From NCBI RefSeq assembly GCF_009391885.1, contig NZ_VZII01000011.1, forward strand, positions 39,759 through 103,758: a DNA stretch of 64,000 bases. The letters run 5' to 3'. Shown piece by piece: positions 1 through 7,482 of this stretch (positions are counted from its first letter, which is position 1; each line of letters begins with the position of its first letter). The position numbers were made by a program, and so were the translations under genes. Source of the stretch: Pseudomonas sp. MN1F. GTDB taxonomy: Bacteria; Pseudomonadota; Gammaproteobacteria; Pseudomonadales; Pseudomonadaceae. The notes beneath the pieces are model-generated. The model searched no databases and was not told where the DNA came from. It worked only from the letters and a program-made list of their open reading frames with translations.

Positions 1-687
1 CAGGTGGCCGAGCGCCACGTAGCTGATCGACGTGTCGAACAGCTTGGCCGGCAGGGCCTCGGCGTTGCCGATGATCAGGCTGCGCTCGGAGTCTTCGGAC
101 ACCGCGCCACCGGCCATGTGTGCATGGCTGATGGCGATCAGTGCCTGGTCCTTCTTGCGCTTCTTCTGCGCCGCGCCAATCAGTTGCTGGTGCACCTGGG
201 TGATGCCTTGCAGGTAGTCGTCGCCCAGCTGCGGGCCGGTCACTTCGGCCGGGCGCAGGAAGGGCAGGGCCAGGCACCAGGCGGCAACCTTGCCACGGCC
301 GTTGGTCAGCGGGATCAGCAGGCGCTCGGCATCCAGCTGGCCCTCGTCGAGCCAGTGCACCCGGCCCAGCGCGTGGGTGCGCAGGCGGCGCATCAGCGCG
401 GCGGGCAGCTCGATGCGCGAGCCGGAGTCGTGGTTGCCGGCGATCATCACGATGTCCAGCTTCGGCTGTTGCTCGTGGGCCTGGACGATGAAGTCGTAGA
501 GCCGTTCCTGGGCTTTGACCGGCGGGTTGACCGTGTCGAAGATGTCACCGGCGATCAGCAGCGCGTCCGGCTGGCGCAGGCGCAGCTGGCCGAGCAGCCA
601 GTCGAGGAAGCAGGCGTGTTCGAAGTCGCGTTCCTGGCCGTGCAGGCTTTGGCCCAGGTGCCAGTCGGAGGTGTGAAACAGACGCAT
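1..687 (-). CDS. sbcD: Exonuclease subunit SbcD, N-terminal part (runs off the window)
   Basis: The minus-strand frame opens with ATG at 687 and reads MRLFHTSDWHLGQSLHG, the start of the SbcD nuclease. SbcD is the Mn-dependent metallophosphoesterase subunit of SbcCD, which cuts hairpins and processes DNA ends. Visible metallophosphoesterase motifs are DWHLG (about residues 8-12), GDIFD (about 47-51), GNHDS (about 83-87) and a later SHAH. Only 229 residues are present; the rest, and probably sbcC, lie to the left. The frame has no internal stop. The identification is firm; the exact C-terminus cannot be seen. Confidence 0.93.
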   Translation of the reverse strand, partial: MRLFHTSDWHLGQSLHGQERDFEHACFLDWLLGQLRLRQPDALLIAGDIFDTVNPPVKAQERLYDFIVQAHEQQPKLDIVMIAGNHDSGSRIELPAALMRRLRTHALGRVHWLDEGQLDAERLLIPLTNGRGKVAAWCLALPFLRPAEVTGPQLGDDYLQGITQVHQQLIGAAQKKRKKDQALIAISHAHMAGGAVSEDSERSLIIGNAEALPAKLFDTSISYVALGHL

Positions 688-1083
688 GGATGACCTGTTG
701 GTGTCGAGTCAGCAAGCCGGGGGCTTGGCGTGAATGATGGGCTTTGCGGAGGCGGGTATGGTAACCCAAGCCTGGGTGACGCGGCAGTTGCTCCCGGCAG
801 GTAAGTACGAGAGGTGGTTAATTTGTAACTCTGTGATTCGGCGGGCCCCTTTGAGAGCATTTTCACCCATAAGCGAGGGCAATTTCTTGTCAGGCACCCA
901 TCTGCCGCAAAGTAGCGCCGTTGCAGGGCTCGCGCCTGGGGGCTCGCACGCTGTGTAGGAAAATGGGAAATCGCCCGGTTTCGCGGTCCTACAAACGCAT
1001 TTTTTCCTCAACAACCCGTTCATTGTGGCCCCCTCGATCATTGCCCTAACCTCCGAGCGCTTCGAGTTCGCAAGGAGATTGCA
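688..1083. other. Intergenic region between sbcD and vgrG
   Basis: This stretch separates the divergent sbcD and vgrG starts and must hold both promoters. An imperfect stem is visible (GTAGGA near 955 pairing with TCCTAC near 988). AAGGAG near 1072 is the vgrG ribosome binding site. The short frames that cross it lack credible start signals and do not resemble proteins, so I call no gene here. Confidence 0.5.
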
Positions 1084-2919
1084 ATGATCATGGACCTGGC
1101 TGAGCGCCTGTCGCCGCAGCATCGCCGACTGTTCAAGTTTCACCACCTGACTGACCCCGACCAGCCAATGCTGCTGGAAAGCTTCCGGGGCACAGAAAGC
1201 CTGTCGCAGCCTTTCACCTACGAACTGCTGCTGATCTGCGACGCACCGCAGCTGCCGCTGAAATCAATGCTCGGCCAGCAGGTTAGCATCGAGATCGAAC
1301 TGGCCGATGCCGCGCCGCGTTTCATCAACGGCTACCTCACGCGCTTCGCCAGCCAGGGCAGCGATGGTGCCCTGGACCACTACATCGCAACCCTGAGCCC
1401 CTGGCTGACGATGCTCAGGCACCGCACCGACACGCGCATCTTCCAGAACTGCACGGTCGATGAGGTGCTCGCGCAAGTCTTCGCCCTGTACCCGGCCTAC
1501 GCCACCTATGCCCTGCGCTTGAGCCAGCCGCAGAAGCGCCACACCTACATCACTCAATACCGCGAAAGTGACCTCAACTTCGTTCAGCGCCTGCTGGATG
1601 AAGCCGGGTTGTTCTACTGGTTCGAGCACTGCCTCGAAGGCCATACCCTGGTCATCGGCGACGACTCCACCGTGCTCGACGCACTCCCCGAGCAAGCGCA
1701 GATCCGCTTCCACAGTGCCTCGGTCACCGAAACCGCCGATTCGATCACCCAGTGGTGCGGCCACCGCCAACTGCAGGCCGGCAGCATGGCCGTGCAGACC
1801 TTCGACTACCGCCAGCCCCGCAACCGCCTGCCGGTGGCGATGCGCAGCCTCAACGAGCAAGGCGCCGTGCAGCGCTTCGAGGTCTACGACCCCGGCCAGT
1901 ACACCCACAGCACCTATGACGAAGGCGAGGCGTTGTTGCGTCGGCGCGTGGAAGCGCTGGAGCTGGCCGGCAAGCAGTTCGATGGCGCCAGCAACTGCCG
2001 CGCCATGCGCCCCGGCTACAGCTTCGAACTGCTGCAGCACCCGGGGCACCAGCGCGGCCCGATAGAAGAACGCGAATTTCTGCTGATGGCCGTGACCTGC
2101 GAAGGCCACAACAACTACCTCAGCGGCCAGCAGGCCGGCTACTTCAACACCTTCACCTGCGTGCGCAAGAAGATCCCGTTCCGCCCGCAGCTGACCACGC
2201 CAAGGCCGACCATCGCCGGCCCGCAGACCGCCATCGTGGTCGGCCCGCCGGGTGAGGAAATCTTCACCGACGAACTGGGCCGGGTGAAGGTGCAGTTCCA
2301 CTGGGACCGCCACGGCGGCTTCAACGACCAGAGTTCCTGCTGGGTGCGCGTGGCACAGGCCGGGGCTAGTGGCGGCTTCGGCAGCATCCAGATTCCGCGG
2401 GTGGAAGATGAAGTAGTGGTGGTGTTTCTCGATGGCAACCCGGACCGCCCGCTGATCATCGGCAGCCTCTACAACAGCAGCAATACCCCGCCGTGGGCAC
2501 TTCCGGCGAACAAGACCCAGAGCGGGTTGTTGACGCGCTCGATCAAGGGTGATGGCCGCACTGCGAACTTCTTGCGTTTTGATGACAAGAACGGTGCTGA
2601 ACACGTGAGCCTGCATGCCGAGCGCAACCTCGATACCGAAGTCGAGGCAGATGAAAAACGCAAGGTGGGTGGCAATCGCTCCATCGCGGTCGGAGGCAGG
2701 CACGAGGAAACCATACGGTTGGAAAGCAGTATTGCCGTGGAAGAAGGGTCGTACCTGGTAACCGTTGATCAAGGGGCGGTACGGATCAAGGCAGCCACGT
2801 CCATCACGCTTGAAGTGGGGAGCTGCATTTTGCAAATGGAGGCGGATGGCAAGGTCATCCTCTCTGGCGTGGAGCTGGACCTCGCCGGTAGCAGCATCAT
2901 CAATCTGAACAAAAACTAA
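1084..2919 (+). CDS. vgrG: Type VI secretion tip protein VgrG (orphan)
   Basis: This 611-residue protein is a VgrG spike, the trimeric tip of the T6SS needle that is capped by a PAAR protein. The N-terminal half has the gp27-like fold signature (LFKFHHLTDPDQPMLLESFRG, RESDLNFVQRLLDEAGLFYWFEH). The middle has the gp5-OB region (DELGRVKVQFHWDRHG, SCWVRVAQ, PRVEDEVVVVFLDGNPDRPLIIGSLYN). The C-terminus is a gp5 needle repeat region with no appended toxin domain. AAGGAG sits about 8 bases before the ATG. No other T6SS structural gene is in the window, so it is an orphan vgrG whose job is most likely to carry the effector encoded two genes downstream. Confidence 0.95.
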   Translation: MIMDLAERLSPQHRRLFKFHHLTDPDQPMLLESFRGTESLSQPFTYELLLICDAPQLPLKSMLGQQVSIEIELADAAPRFINGYLTRFASQGSDGALDHYIATLSPWLTMLRHRTDTRIFQNCTVDEVLAQVFALYPAYATYALRLSQPQKRHTYITQYRESDLNFVQRLLDEAGLFYWFEHCLEGHTLVIGDDSTVLDALPEQAQIRFHSASVTETADSITQWCGHRQLQAGSMAVQTFDYRQPRNRLPVAMRSLNEQGAVQRFEVYDPGQYTHSTYDEGEALLRRRVEALELAGKQFDGASNCRAMRPGYSFELLQHPGHQRGPIEEREFLLMAVTCEGHNNYLSGQQAGYFNTFTCVRKKIPFRPQLTTPRPTIAGPQTAIVVGPPGEEIFTDELGRVKVQFHWDRHGGFNDQSSCWVRVAQAGASGGFGSIQIPRVEDEVVVVFLDGNPDRPLIIGSLYNSSNTPPWALPANKTQSGLLTRSIKGDGRTANFLRFDDKNGAEHVSLHAERNLDTEVEADEKRKVGGNRSIAVGGRHEETIRLESSIAVEEGSYLVTVDQGAVRIKAATSITLEVGSCILQMEADGKVILSGVELDLAGSSIINLNKN

Positions 2920-2940
2920 TCAGGGACAAGGAACAGTCTT

Positions 2941-3516
2941 ATGCATCGTCCGAATATTTACGACCGGCTTTCACAGCGTCGTGAGGAGCAAGAGCGACTA
3001 GAGCGTGAGCGGTTGGAACAAGAGGCATTGAAAGCAATACCGCCTCCGCGATTTTTTACCAATGAACTGAGTTTTGTGCGGCTAGAAGCATTGAAGGACA
3101 AGACGCACCACTTGCTGACATTGACTGATATTGGGCCGAGTCCGTTTTCGCTGGTGATAAGCCGGTCACAGGTTTCTCCGGACAAAGATCTGGAAGTACT
3201 TTCTCAGCATTTATTGAAGGAGCTGGAGAAATCACTTGCTCATATTCAGTGGATCGAGCCGGTGTCACCTGTCGAGGTAGCTGGCATGGAAGCTCGACGC
3301 GCCGAGTTGCGCTGGCGCCAGCAAGGTCAGCCGGTCCACCAACTTCAACTGATTTTTCTGCACAGGGACGAACACGGCTGCCCGCTGCTGATTCAGATCA
3401 CGGCAACCAGCAATAACCCCAAGGGCATGACCGCCATCGAGCGTAGTGCCTTCGAGGAGATGATCGGCAGTCTGGAGTTACGTGACGCGGAAGTTGAGAA
3501 GGCAGCCGCCGTATGA
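2941..3516 (+). CDS. Eag-type T6SS effector chaperone (DUF1795/DcrB-like)
   Basis: This 191-residue protein lies 21 bases after vgrG and overlaps the effector gene by 4 bases (ATGA at 3513-3516). A charged helical N-terminus (about 1-35, rich in E, R and Q) precedes a DcrB/DUF1795-like domain (NELSFVRLEALKDKTHHLLTLTDIGPSPFSLVISRSQV, then the C-terminal ITATSNNPKGMTAIERSAFEEMIGSLEL). Eag chaperones of this family bind and shield the N-terminal transmembrane helices of prePAAR effectors before loading on VgrG. The tight coupling to such an effector supports that role. Family assignment is by pattern recognition; the specific partner is inferred from position. Confidence 0.85.
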   Translation: MHRPNIYDRLSQRREEQERLERERLEQEALKAIPPPRFFTNELSFVRLEALKDKTHHLLTLTDIGPSPFSLVISRSQVSPDKDLEVLSQHLLKELEKSLAHIQWIEPVSPVEVAGMEARRAELRWRQQGQPVHQLQLIFLHRDEHGCPLLIQITATSNNPKGMTAIERSAFEEMIGSLELRDAEVEKAAAV

Positions 3517-4742
3517 CCGGCGCGGCTGCGCGACAGGATGATCCGATAGAGCATTCCAGTGCATTGAGCGGGTTACTGGGCGGACTTGCCTTGGGTGCCG
3601 CAGCGGTACTGGTCGGGATTGCTGTGGTCGGAACCGGAGGGCTCGGCGGCCTGGCGATTGCAGCCATGATTGGCGCTGGGGCAGCAACAGGTGCAGGTAT
3701 TGGGCAGCTGTTGGGGAGCCTTTCGCATGCTCAGCGCGAAACGGGATGGATTACTTCTGGCTCCGACAATGTGCGCATCAATGGCCGGCCTGCGGCCAGA
3801 GCGCATGTCGATCAAGCGGTGTGCACTGACCATTCAGGGGTGCGGCAAACGTTGGCCCAGGGCAGTCGGTCTGTCCACATCAACGGACAACCTGCGGTGA
3901 GGGTTGGGGATCGTACGGTATGTGATGGCAGGATCAGTGCTGGGTCATCAAACGTATTTATCGGGGGGGAAACCGAGACCACGGATGAGATCGAACCGGA
4001 AGTGCCCGGGTGGCTTGAAGCCACGGTGTTGGGGGTGGGGATTGCCAGTGCGGTGGCGTTGGTCGGGCCGGCAATGGCGCTCTGGGGGATGTTTGGGGGC
4101 GTGGTTGGTGGTGGTGCTGGGAGCTACTACGGTGAAAGCCTTTATGGTCAAGATTCAGATCAACAAAAGCTCATGGCGTTTGGTGGAGCAGTAATAGCCG
4201 GTGGGTTGGCATCACGTTATCGGTTCGACGAGAACGGAGGCTTAGGCGCCAATTTTGGCAACGTGAAAATCACTGCGCGTAGAGCTCAAGGATTTATTGG
4301 GATGCTCCGCGGTGAGCGCTACAGGTTGCCGGACGTAAAGAATGAAGGTTTTCTATATGTCAAACGCTCGACTGAAGAGCTCAAGTCTTTGCGCGCAGAA
4401 TTCAATAACAGAGGCAGATCACAATTCCTCAAAGAGCTATCCAGCAATCCGGAGAAGATTGCCATTTTGAAGAAGGCTGGATTTAGTGAGGCTGAAATTT
4501 CCAGAATTCAAAGCGGCCAACTGCCTAGTAAGGAATGGGAGGTTCACCATGTGTGGCCTTTGGATGATGGAGGCACGAATGAATTTAGTAATCTGGCACT
4601 TATCAAAAGCGAGCCTTTTCACAAGGTGCTAACCAATGCGCAAAGGGCGTTAACAAGAGGAATGCTTCCTGGTGAGGGACGCTGGGTTGAGTGGCCAGTA
4701 GTAGAGACGAGGATTTACCCAAAATCCGGAGAGCAATATTGA
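3513..4742 (+). CDS. T6SS prePAAR/PAAR membrane effector with C-terminal HNH nuclease
   Basis: This 409-residue protein begins with the prePAAR motif AARQDDPIEH (residues 5-14, matching AARxxDxxxH). A first hydrophobic region follows (about 18-68), then a PAAR domain (about 77-155, with VRINGRPAARAHVDQAVC and VHINGQPAVRVGDRTVC), a second hydrophobic region (about 168-207), and a toxin module. The toxin module ends in an HNH-type motif (H345, H346, GG 353-354, N360, H370: EVHHVWPLDDGGTNEFSNLALIKSEPFH). Two transmembrane regions plus an Eag chaperone match class I prePAAR effectors such as Tse6, but with a nuclease-type tip. DNA cleavage in the target cytoplasm is inferred from the motif. Base composition falls sharply after about base 4180, which fits a transferred toxin tip. 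Confidence 0.88.
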   Translation: MTGAAARQDDPIEHSSALSGLLGGLALGAAAVLVGIAVVGTGGLGGLAIAAMIGAGAATGAGIGQLLGSLSHAQRETGWITSGSDNVRINGRPAARAHVDQAVCTDHSGVRQTLAQGSRSVHINGQPAVRVGDRTVCDGRISAGSSNVFIGGETETTDEIEPEVPGWLEATVLGVGIASAVALVGPAMALWGMFGGVVGGGAGSYYGESLYGQDSDQQKLMAFGGAVIAGGLASRYRFDENGGLGANFGNVKITARRAQGFIGMLRGERYRLPDVKNEGFLYVKRSTEELKSLRAEFNNRGRSQFLKELSSNPEKIAILKKAGFSEAEISRIQSGQLPSKEWEVHHVWPLDDGGTNEFSNLALIKSEPFHKVLTNAQRALTRGMLPGEGRWVEWPVVETRIYPKSGEQY

Positions 4743-5206
4743 AAATTGAAACCGAGAAAAAAATTTTGAGCTTAAACAGCGCTCTTGGTCCAGCTGAAAT
4801 ATTCGTAGGGGAGCCTGCCAAAAAGCATGATATCGACATGCTTGAGGCTGCTGTTAAGCGCGAGTTTTCAACTACTCTGCCACGGCAGTATATTGATTTC
4901 CTGTGTAAGTTCGATGGTGTGGCCTCGGGAGGGGTTTTTATATACTCAAGTCGCCCACACAGATACCCTGACAGCGATGGCTTCAGTCATGACTTCGTGG
5001 GGCTTAATCAAATCGTGAGGGAGGTTGATTTCATGAGCGGCTTTCTAGTTTTCGGAGAGAGTGACCAAGATGAATATGTCCTGGATTTGCTGAGCGAGAG
5101 GTATCAGGTGAGAGATAAACAGGCTTATGATAATGTTTTTGAGGAGTTTTATAGTTTTGATGAGCTTTTGGACTTTATGGTGGGTCTCATTGTGCAACGA
5201 TCCTGA
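4739..5206 (+). CDS. SUKH (SMI1/KNR4) family immunity protein, cognate to the HNH effector
   Basis: The chosen start is TTG at 4739, overlapping the effector stop as TTGA, with GGAG at 4728-4731. The frame extends further upstream, but that part lies inside the effector and has no better signal. The product is 155 residues: LKIETEKKILSLN, then a SUKH-type core (LPRQYIDFLCKFDGVASGGVFIYSS, FVGLNQIV, GFLVFGESDQDEYVLDL, YQVRDKQAYDNVFEEFYSFDELLDFMV). SUKH proteins are common immunity partners of polymorphic nuclease toxins. Its overlap with the toxin gene makes it the obvious cognate inhibitor. It is AT-richer than the flanking core genes. Confidence 0.85.
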   Translation: MKIETEKKILSLNSALGPAEIFVGEPAKKHDIDMLEAAVKREFSTTLPRQYIDFLCKFDGVASGGVFIYSSRPHRYPDSDGFSHDFVGLNQIVREVDFMSGFLVFGESDQDEYVLDLLSERYQVRDKQAYDNVFEEFYSFDELLDFMVGLIVQRS

Positions 5207-5289
5207 GCGCGTGGCGTAAAGCACGGTGGCGACTGAAGAAGTGGGTCATTTGGAAAGCCTGTTAATATGAAGCATCCCGAGGACTTATA

Positions 5290-5643
5290 GTGACTGTCAT
5301 TGCAATTGCTGTTGAACACGGCGCTGTATCAGCTGCAATCCTTGTAAAGCTCCATCGTGCGCTAGGCATTCCATTGCAGAAACTGAAGTCAGATATCTCG
5401 TAAAGAAGGCCAGTTGTGGAGTTGGAAATATTTAACAGTAATTACTAAGAGCATGCAAAACTGATTCGTTCTGTGATTGCAATACTGAATGCAGAGAAGA
5501 ATGATTCATCTTGTTACGAGATTCCCTATGGCAAGCAATATGTGTGCAGTGATCAGCTGCATCTATGGAAAATTGATTCTAGTATGGTGGAGAGCATATT
5601 GAGTGCAGCCGATAACGAGGTGAATCGCCAGCTTGACAATTAA
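5290..5643 (+). pseudogene. Decayed small gene with two in-frame stops, probably a former immunity gene
   Basis: A GTG at 5290 preceded by GAGGA (5279-5283) opens a frame reading VTVIAIAVEHGAVSAAILV and so on to TAA at 5641, 117 codons. It is broken by TAA at 5401 (codon 38) and TAA at 5446 (codon 53). The amino-acid pattern stays protein-like across both stops (VVELEIFNSNY before, EHAKLIRSVIAILNAEKND after), and each stop is one substitution from a sense codon. I do not recognise the family. Its place between two immunity genes suggests a retired immunity cassette; that function is inference. Confidence 0.6.
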
Positions 5644-5753
5644 TAGCGCATTGGGGAGTGTGCTGATCCGGCCAAGTGGCCATACGTTTAACCTCATGTG
5701 TTCGTTTAGCGCCAGGCCTTTGAGAATACTGAATACCTACGATAGGATTAACT

Positions 5754-6172
5754 ATGCATTTTTATGCTGAGCCAGAAGTGGCTGGAGGGCTCGGTGATTG
5801 GACCGTTCTGGATGCCTCTGTGCATCCTCCTATTGTCCGCTCTCTACAATATGAGTTTGACGACTGGCGTGGTGATCAGTTTCTCGAATCATTTCCTTGC
5901 TTTATTGTTACTGAGGTGATTGCGGCTGCAATAAAAGAGGCTGGTCTATCAGGGTGTAGCTTTGGTCATGTTGATGTGAAGAAGTCTGATGTATTTGAAG
6001 AGCTAAATCCCGGCGTGTGCTTCCGGAGTTTGTTTGGTTGAAAGTTGAAGGCGTAGCTGGAGTGTCTGATTTCGGACTGACTGAAGATCACCGCCTGGTT
6101 ATTTCGGAAGTCGCAAACAAGCTTTTCAAAAGCTTTGGCTTGGAGAATACGGATTTTCGGGCGTTTGGCTAG
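5754..6172 (+). pseudogene. Frameshifted small gene, probably a former immunity gene
   Basis: The frame from ATG 5754 reads MHFYAEPEVAGGLGDWTVLD and ends early at 6041. From about 6016 a second frame continues in a protein-like way (LPEFVWLKVEGVAGVSDFGL, then TEDHRLVISEVANKLFKSF) to TAG at 6170-6172. Adding one base near 6014 joins them as NPGRVLPEFVWLK and gives about 139 residues. A single-base deletion is therefore the simplest explanation. Alternatively the shortened 95-residue product is still made. The family looks like the small cytoplasmic proteins found near polymorphic toxins, but I cannot name it. Confidence 0.6.
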
Positions 6173-6283
6173 TGGCTAAGTGTTTTATTGGGCGACTATA
6201 AAGGCAGGAGCTGGCCGAGGAGTTTGACCAAGTCCAAGGTGTCGGCCTTGGTGTCGTATTTATTGTTGTTTTGTGGGTGAAGC

Positions 6284-6730
6284 TTGAAAAGCTATCTTTC
6301 TCTTGCGTTCGGTATGTCGGCATTTGTCTCCGGTGCGTCTGAAGACGAGTTGAAATCGTTTGCTCGGCGCTGTAAGGAGTTATTGTTCTCTGTTCCTCCG
6401 TCCGAGTATTTGGATTTTTTACGTATCTGCAACGGCGGAGCGGAAAACGGTGTGTTTGTGTACTCAACTCGTCGCGTTCAGTTTGAGGACTGCGCTGGCC
6501 AGACGAATGATTTTGTTGAGGTGAATCTGAATTGGCGTGACTTGGAGTGGATGACGGACTATCTGGTGTTCGGGGATAGTGACATGGATGTGTTTGTGCT
6601 GGAAATCTCATCTGGAAAGTACCAGGTCAGGGATCGCCAAGCCTTTCACAATGTATACGCTGAATTCCCTTCGTTCGATGGGATGATGTGCCATGTTATC
6701 GAGGCCATGCTACACGGTGGTGGCATTTGA
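6284..6730 (+). CDS. Second SUKH family protein, paralogue of the upstream immunity protein
   Basis: This 148-residue protein starts at TTG 6284 (TTG-AAA, as in the first copy) after a weak GGTGA. It aligns by eye with the 4739-5206 product: ENGVFVYSTRR versus SGGVFIYSSRP, DYLVFGDSDMDVFVLEI versus GFLVFGESDQDEYVLDL, and YQVRDRQAFHNVYAEFPSFD versus YQVRDKQAYDNVFEEFYSFD. It has no adjacent toxin gene, so it is best read as an orphan immunity gene, possibly against related toxins of competitors. An ATG at 6314 is an alternative start. Its cognate toxin is unknown. Confidence 0.75.
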   Translation: MKSYLSLAFGMSAFVSGASEDELKSFARRCKELLFSVPPSEYLDFLRICNGGAENGVFVYSTRRVQFEDCAGQTNDFVEVNLNWRDLEWMTDYLVFGDSDMDVFVLEISSGKYQVRDRQAFHNVYAEFPSFDGMMCHVIEAMLHGGGI

Positions 6731-6897
6731 CATGTTTTTCTCTGGTCGCGAGCACTGGAGACTTCAACCGTTTCGTGATGTGGGTCTCACTCTGTCCGGG
6801 TTTCAGAGCTTGTCCCCAAGCCAACCCTGAACTACCCTCCGCCCCGGCCATACTCATGGCCATTCATCACCCACGGACGATCATGACGGAGCTCCCC

Positions 6898-7329
6898 ATG
6901 GAAGGCATCCCGCAAACCCAATCCACCTCTAGCAACCTCAAGCCAAAATGGCAGGAGCGTTTCGCTTTCTTCGATCAGCACGGCAGCCCGAGCAGCGCCA
7001 CCTACAAGGCCGCCCTGAAGGCTGCGCCTTTCCGAAAAAGGCTGCTGATCGGAATGAACCTCATCGCCTTCCTCTTCGGCCCGATCTACTTGTTCGTGCT
7101 GGGCCTGTGGAAAAAGAACTTGTCCCTGCTGGGCATCATCGTGGCCATCACCGTGGTGATCGAGATTTTCCAGAATGTCACTGGCATCGTCATGCCGCGG
7201 GCGCTGGATACCGGGCTCAACGTGATGTTCAACGTGATGTACGGTGTTCTCACCAATTATGCCTATTACCTGAAGCAGACCACGGGCAAGCAAGGCTGGA
7301 ACCCGTTTGAGGGCATGCGCCTCATTTGA
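6898..7329 (+). CDS. DUF2628 membrane protein
   Basis: This 143-residue protein has a soluble N-terminus (KWQERFAFFDQHGSPSSATYKAALKAAPFRKRLLIGMN) and about three hydrophobic segments (LIAFLFGPIYLFVLGLW, LLGIIVAITVVIEIFQNV, a C-terminal VMFNVMYGVLTNYAYYL). The FLFGPIYLFVLGLWKK stretch is typical of DUF2628. GGAG at 6888-6891 supports ATG 6898; ATG 6883 is an in-frame alternative. Function is unknown. GC content returns to core level here, so this gene marks the right border of the T6SS island. Confidence 0.75.
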   Translation: MEGIPQTQSTSSNLKPKWQERFAFFDQHGSPSSATYKAALKAAPFRKRLLIGMNLIAFLFGPIYLFVLGLWKKNLSLLGIIVAITVVIEIFQNVTGIVMPRALDTGLNVMFNVMYGVLTNYAYYLKQTTGKQGWNPFEGMRLI

Positions 7330-7367
7330 TGCCTTTGTAGTACGCCTGAAACAAGGTTGCGTCAGGG

Positions 7368-7473
7368 CTGCCAGATGCCTGGCTGGGGATTTTCGGCGCC
7401 TGTGAGATCGAGCGCCGCGCGGGCGGCGCTCGATCTCACAGGCGCCGAAAATCCCCAGCCAGGCATCTGGCAG
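7368..7473. repeat. Perfect 106-base palindrome between convergent genes
   Basis: Two 51-base arms (7368-7418 and 7423-7473) are exact reverse complements around a 4-base centre (GCGG). They lie between the convergent ends of the DUF2628 gene (7329) and batD (7483). The inner part (GATCGAGCGCC ... GGCGCTCGATC) recurs in a shorter palindrome at 59701-59740, which points to an extragenic palindromic repeat family. As RNA from either strand it would fold into a very long hairpin, so it could act as a bidirectional terminator or RNA-stability element. Confidence 0.9.
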
Positions 7474-7482
7474 CCACACCCC

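Noticed and set aside
6126..6611. A minus-strand 161-codon frame in the immunity region
   Set aside because: It is antisense to the second SUKH gene and rich in P, S, T, R and H, typical of a shadow frame.
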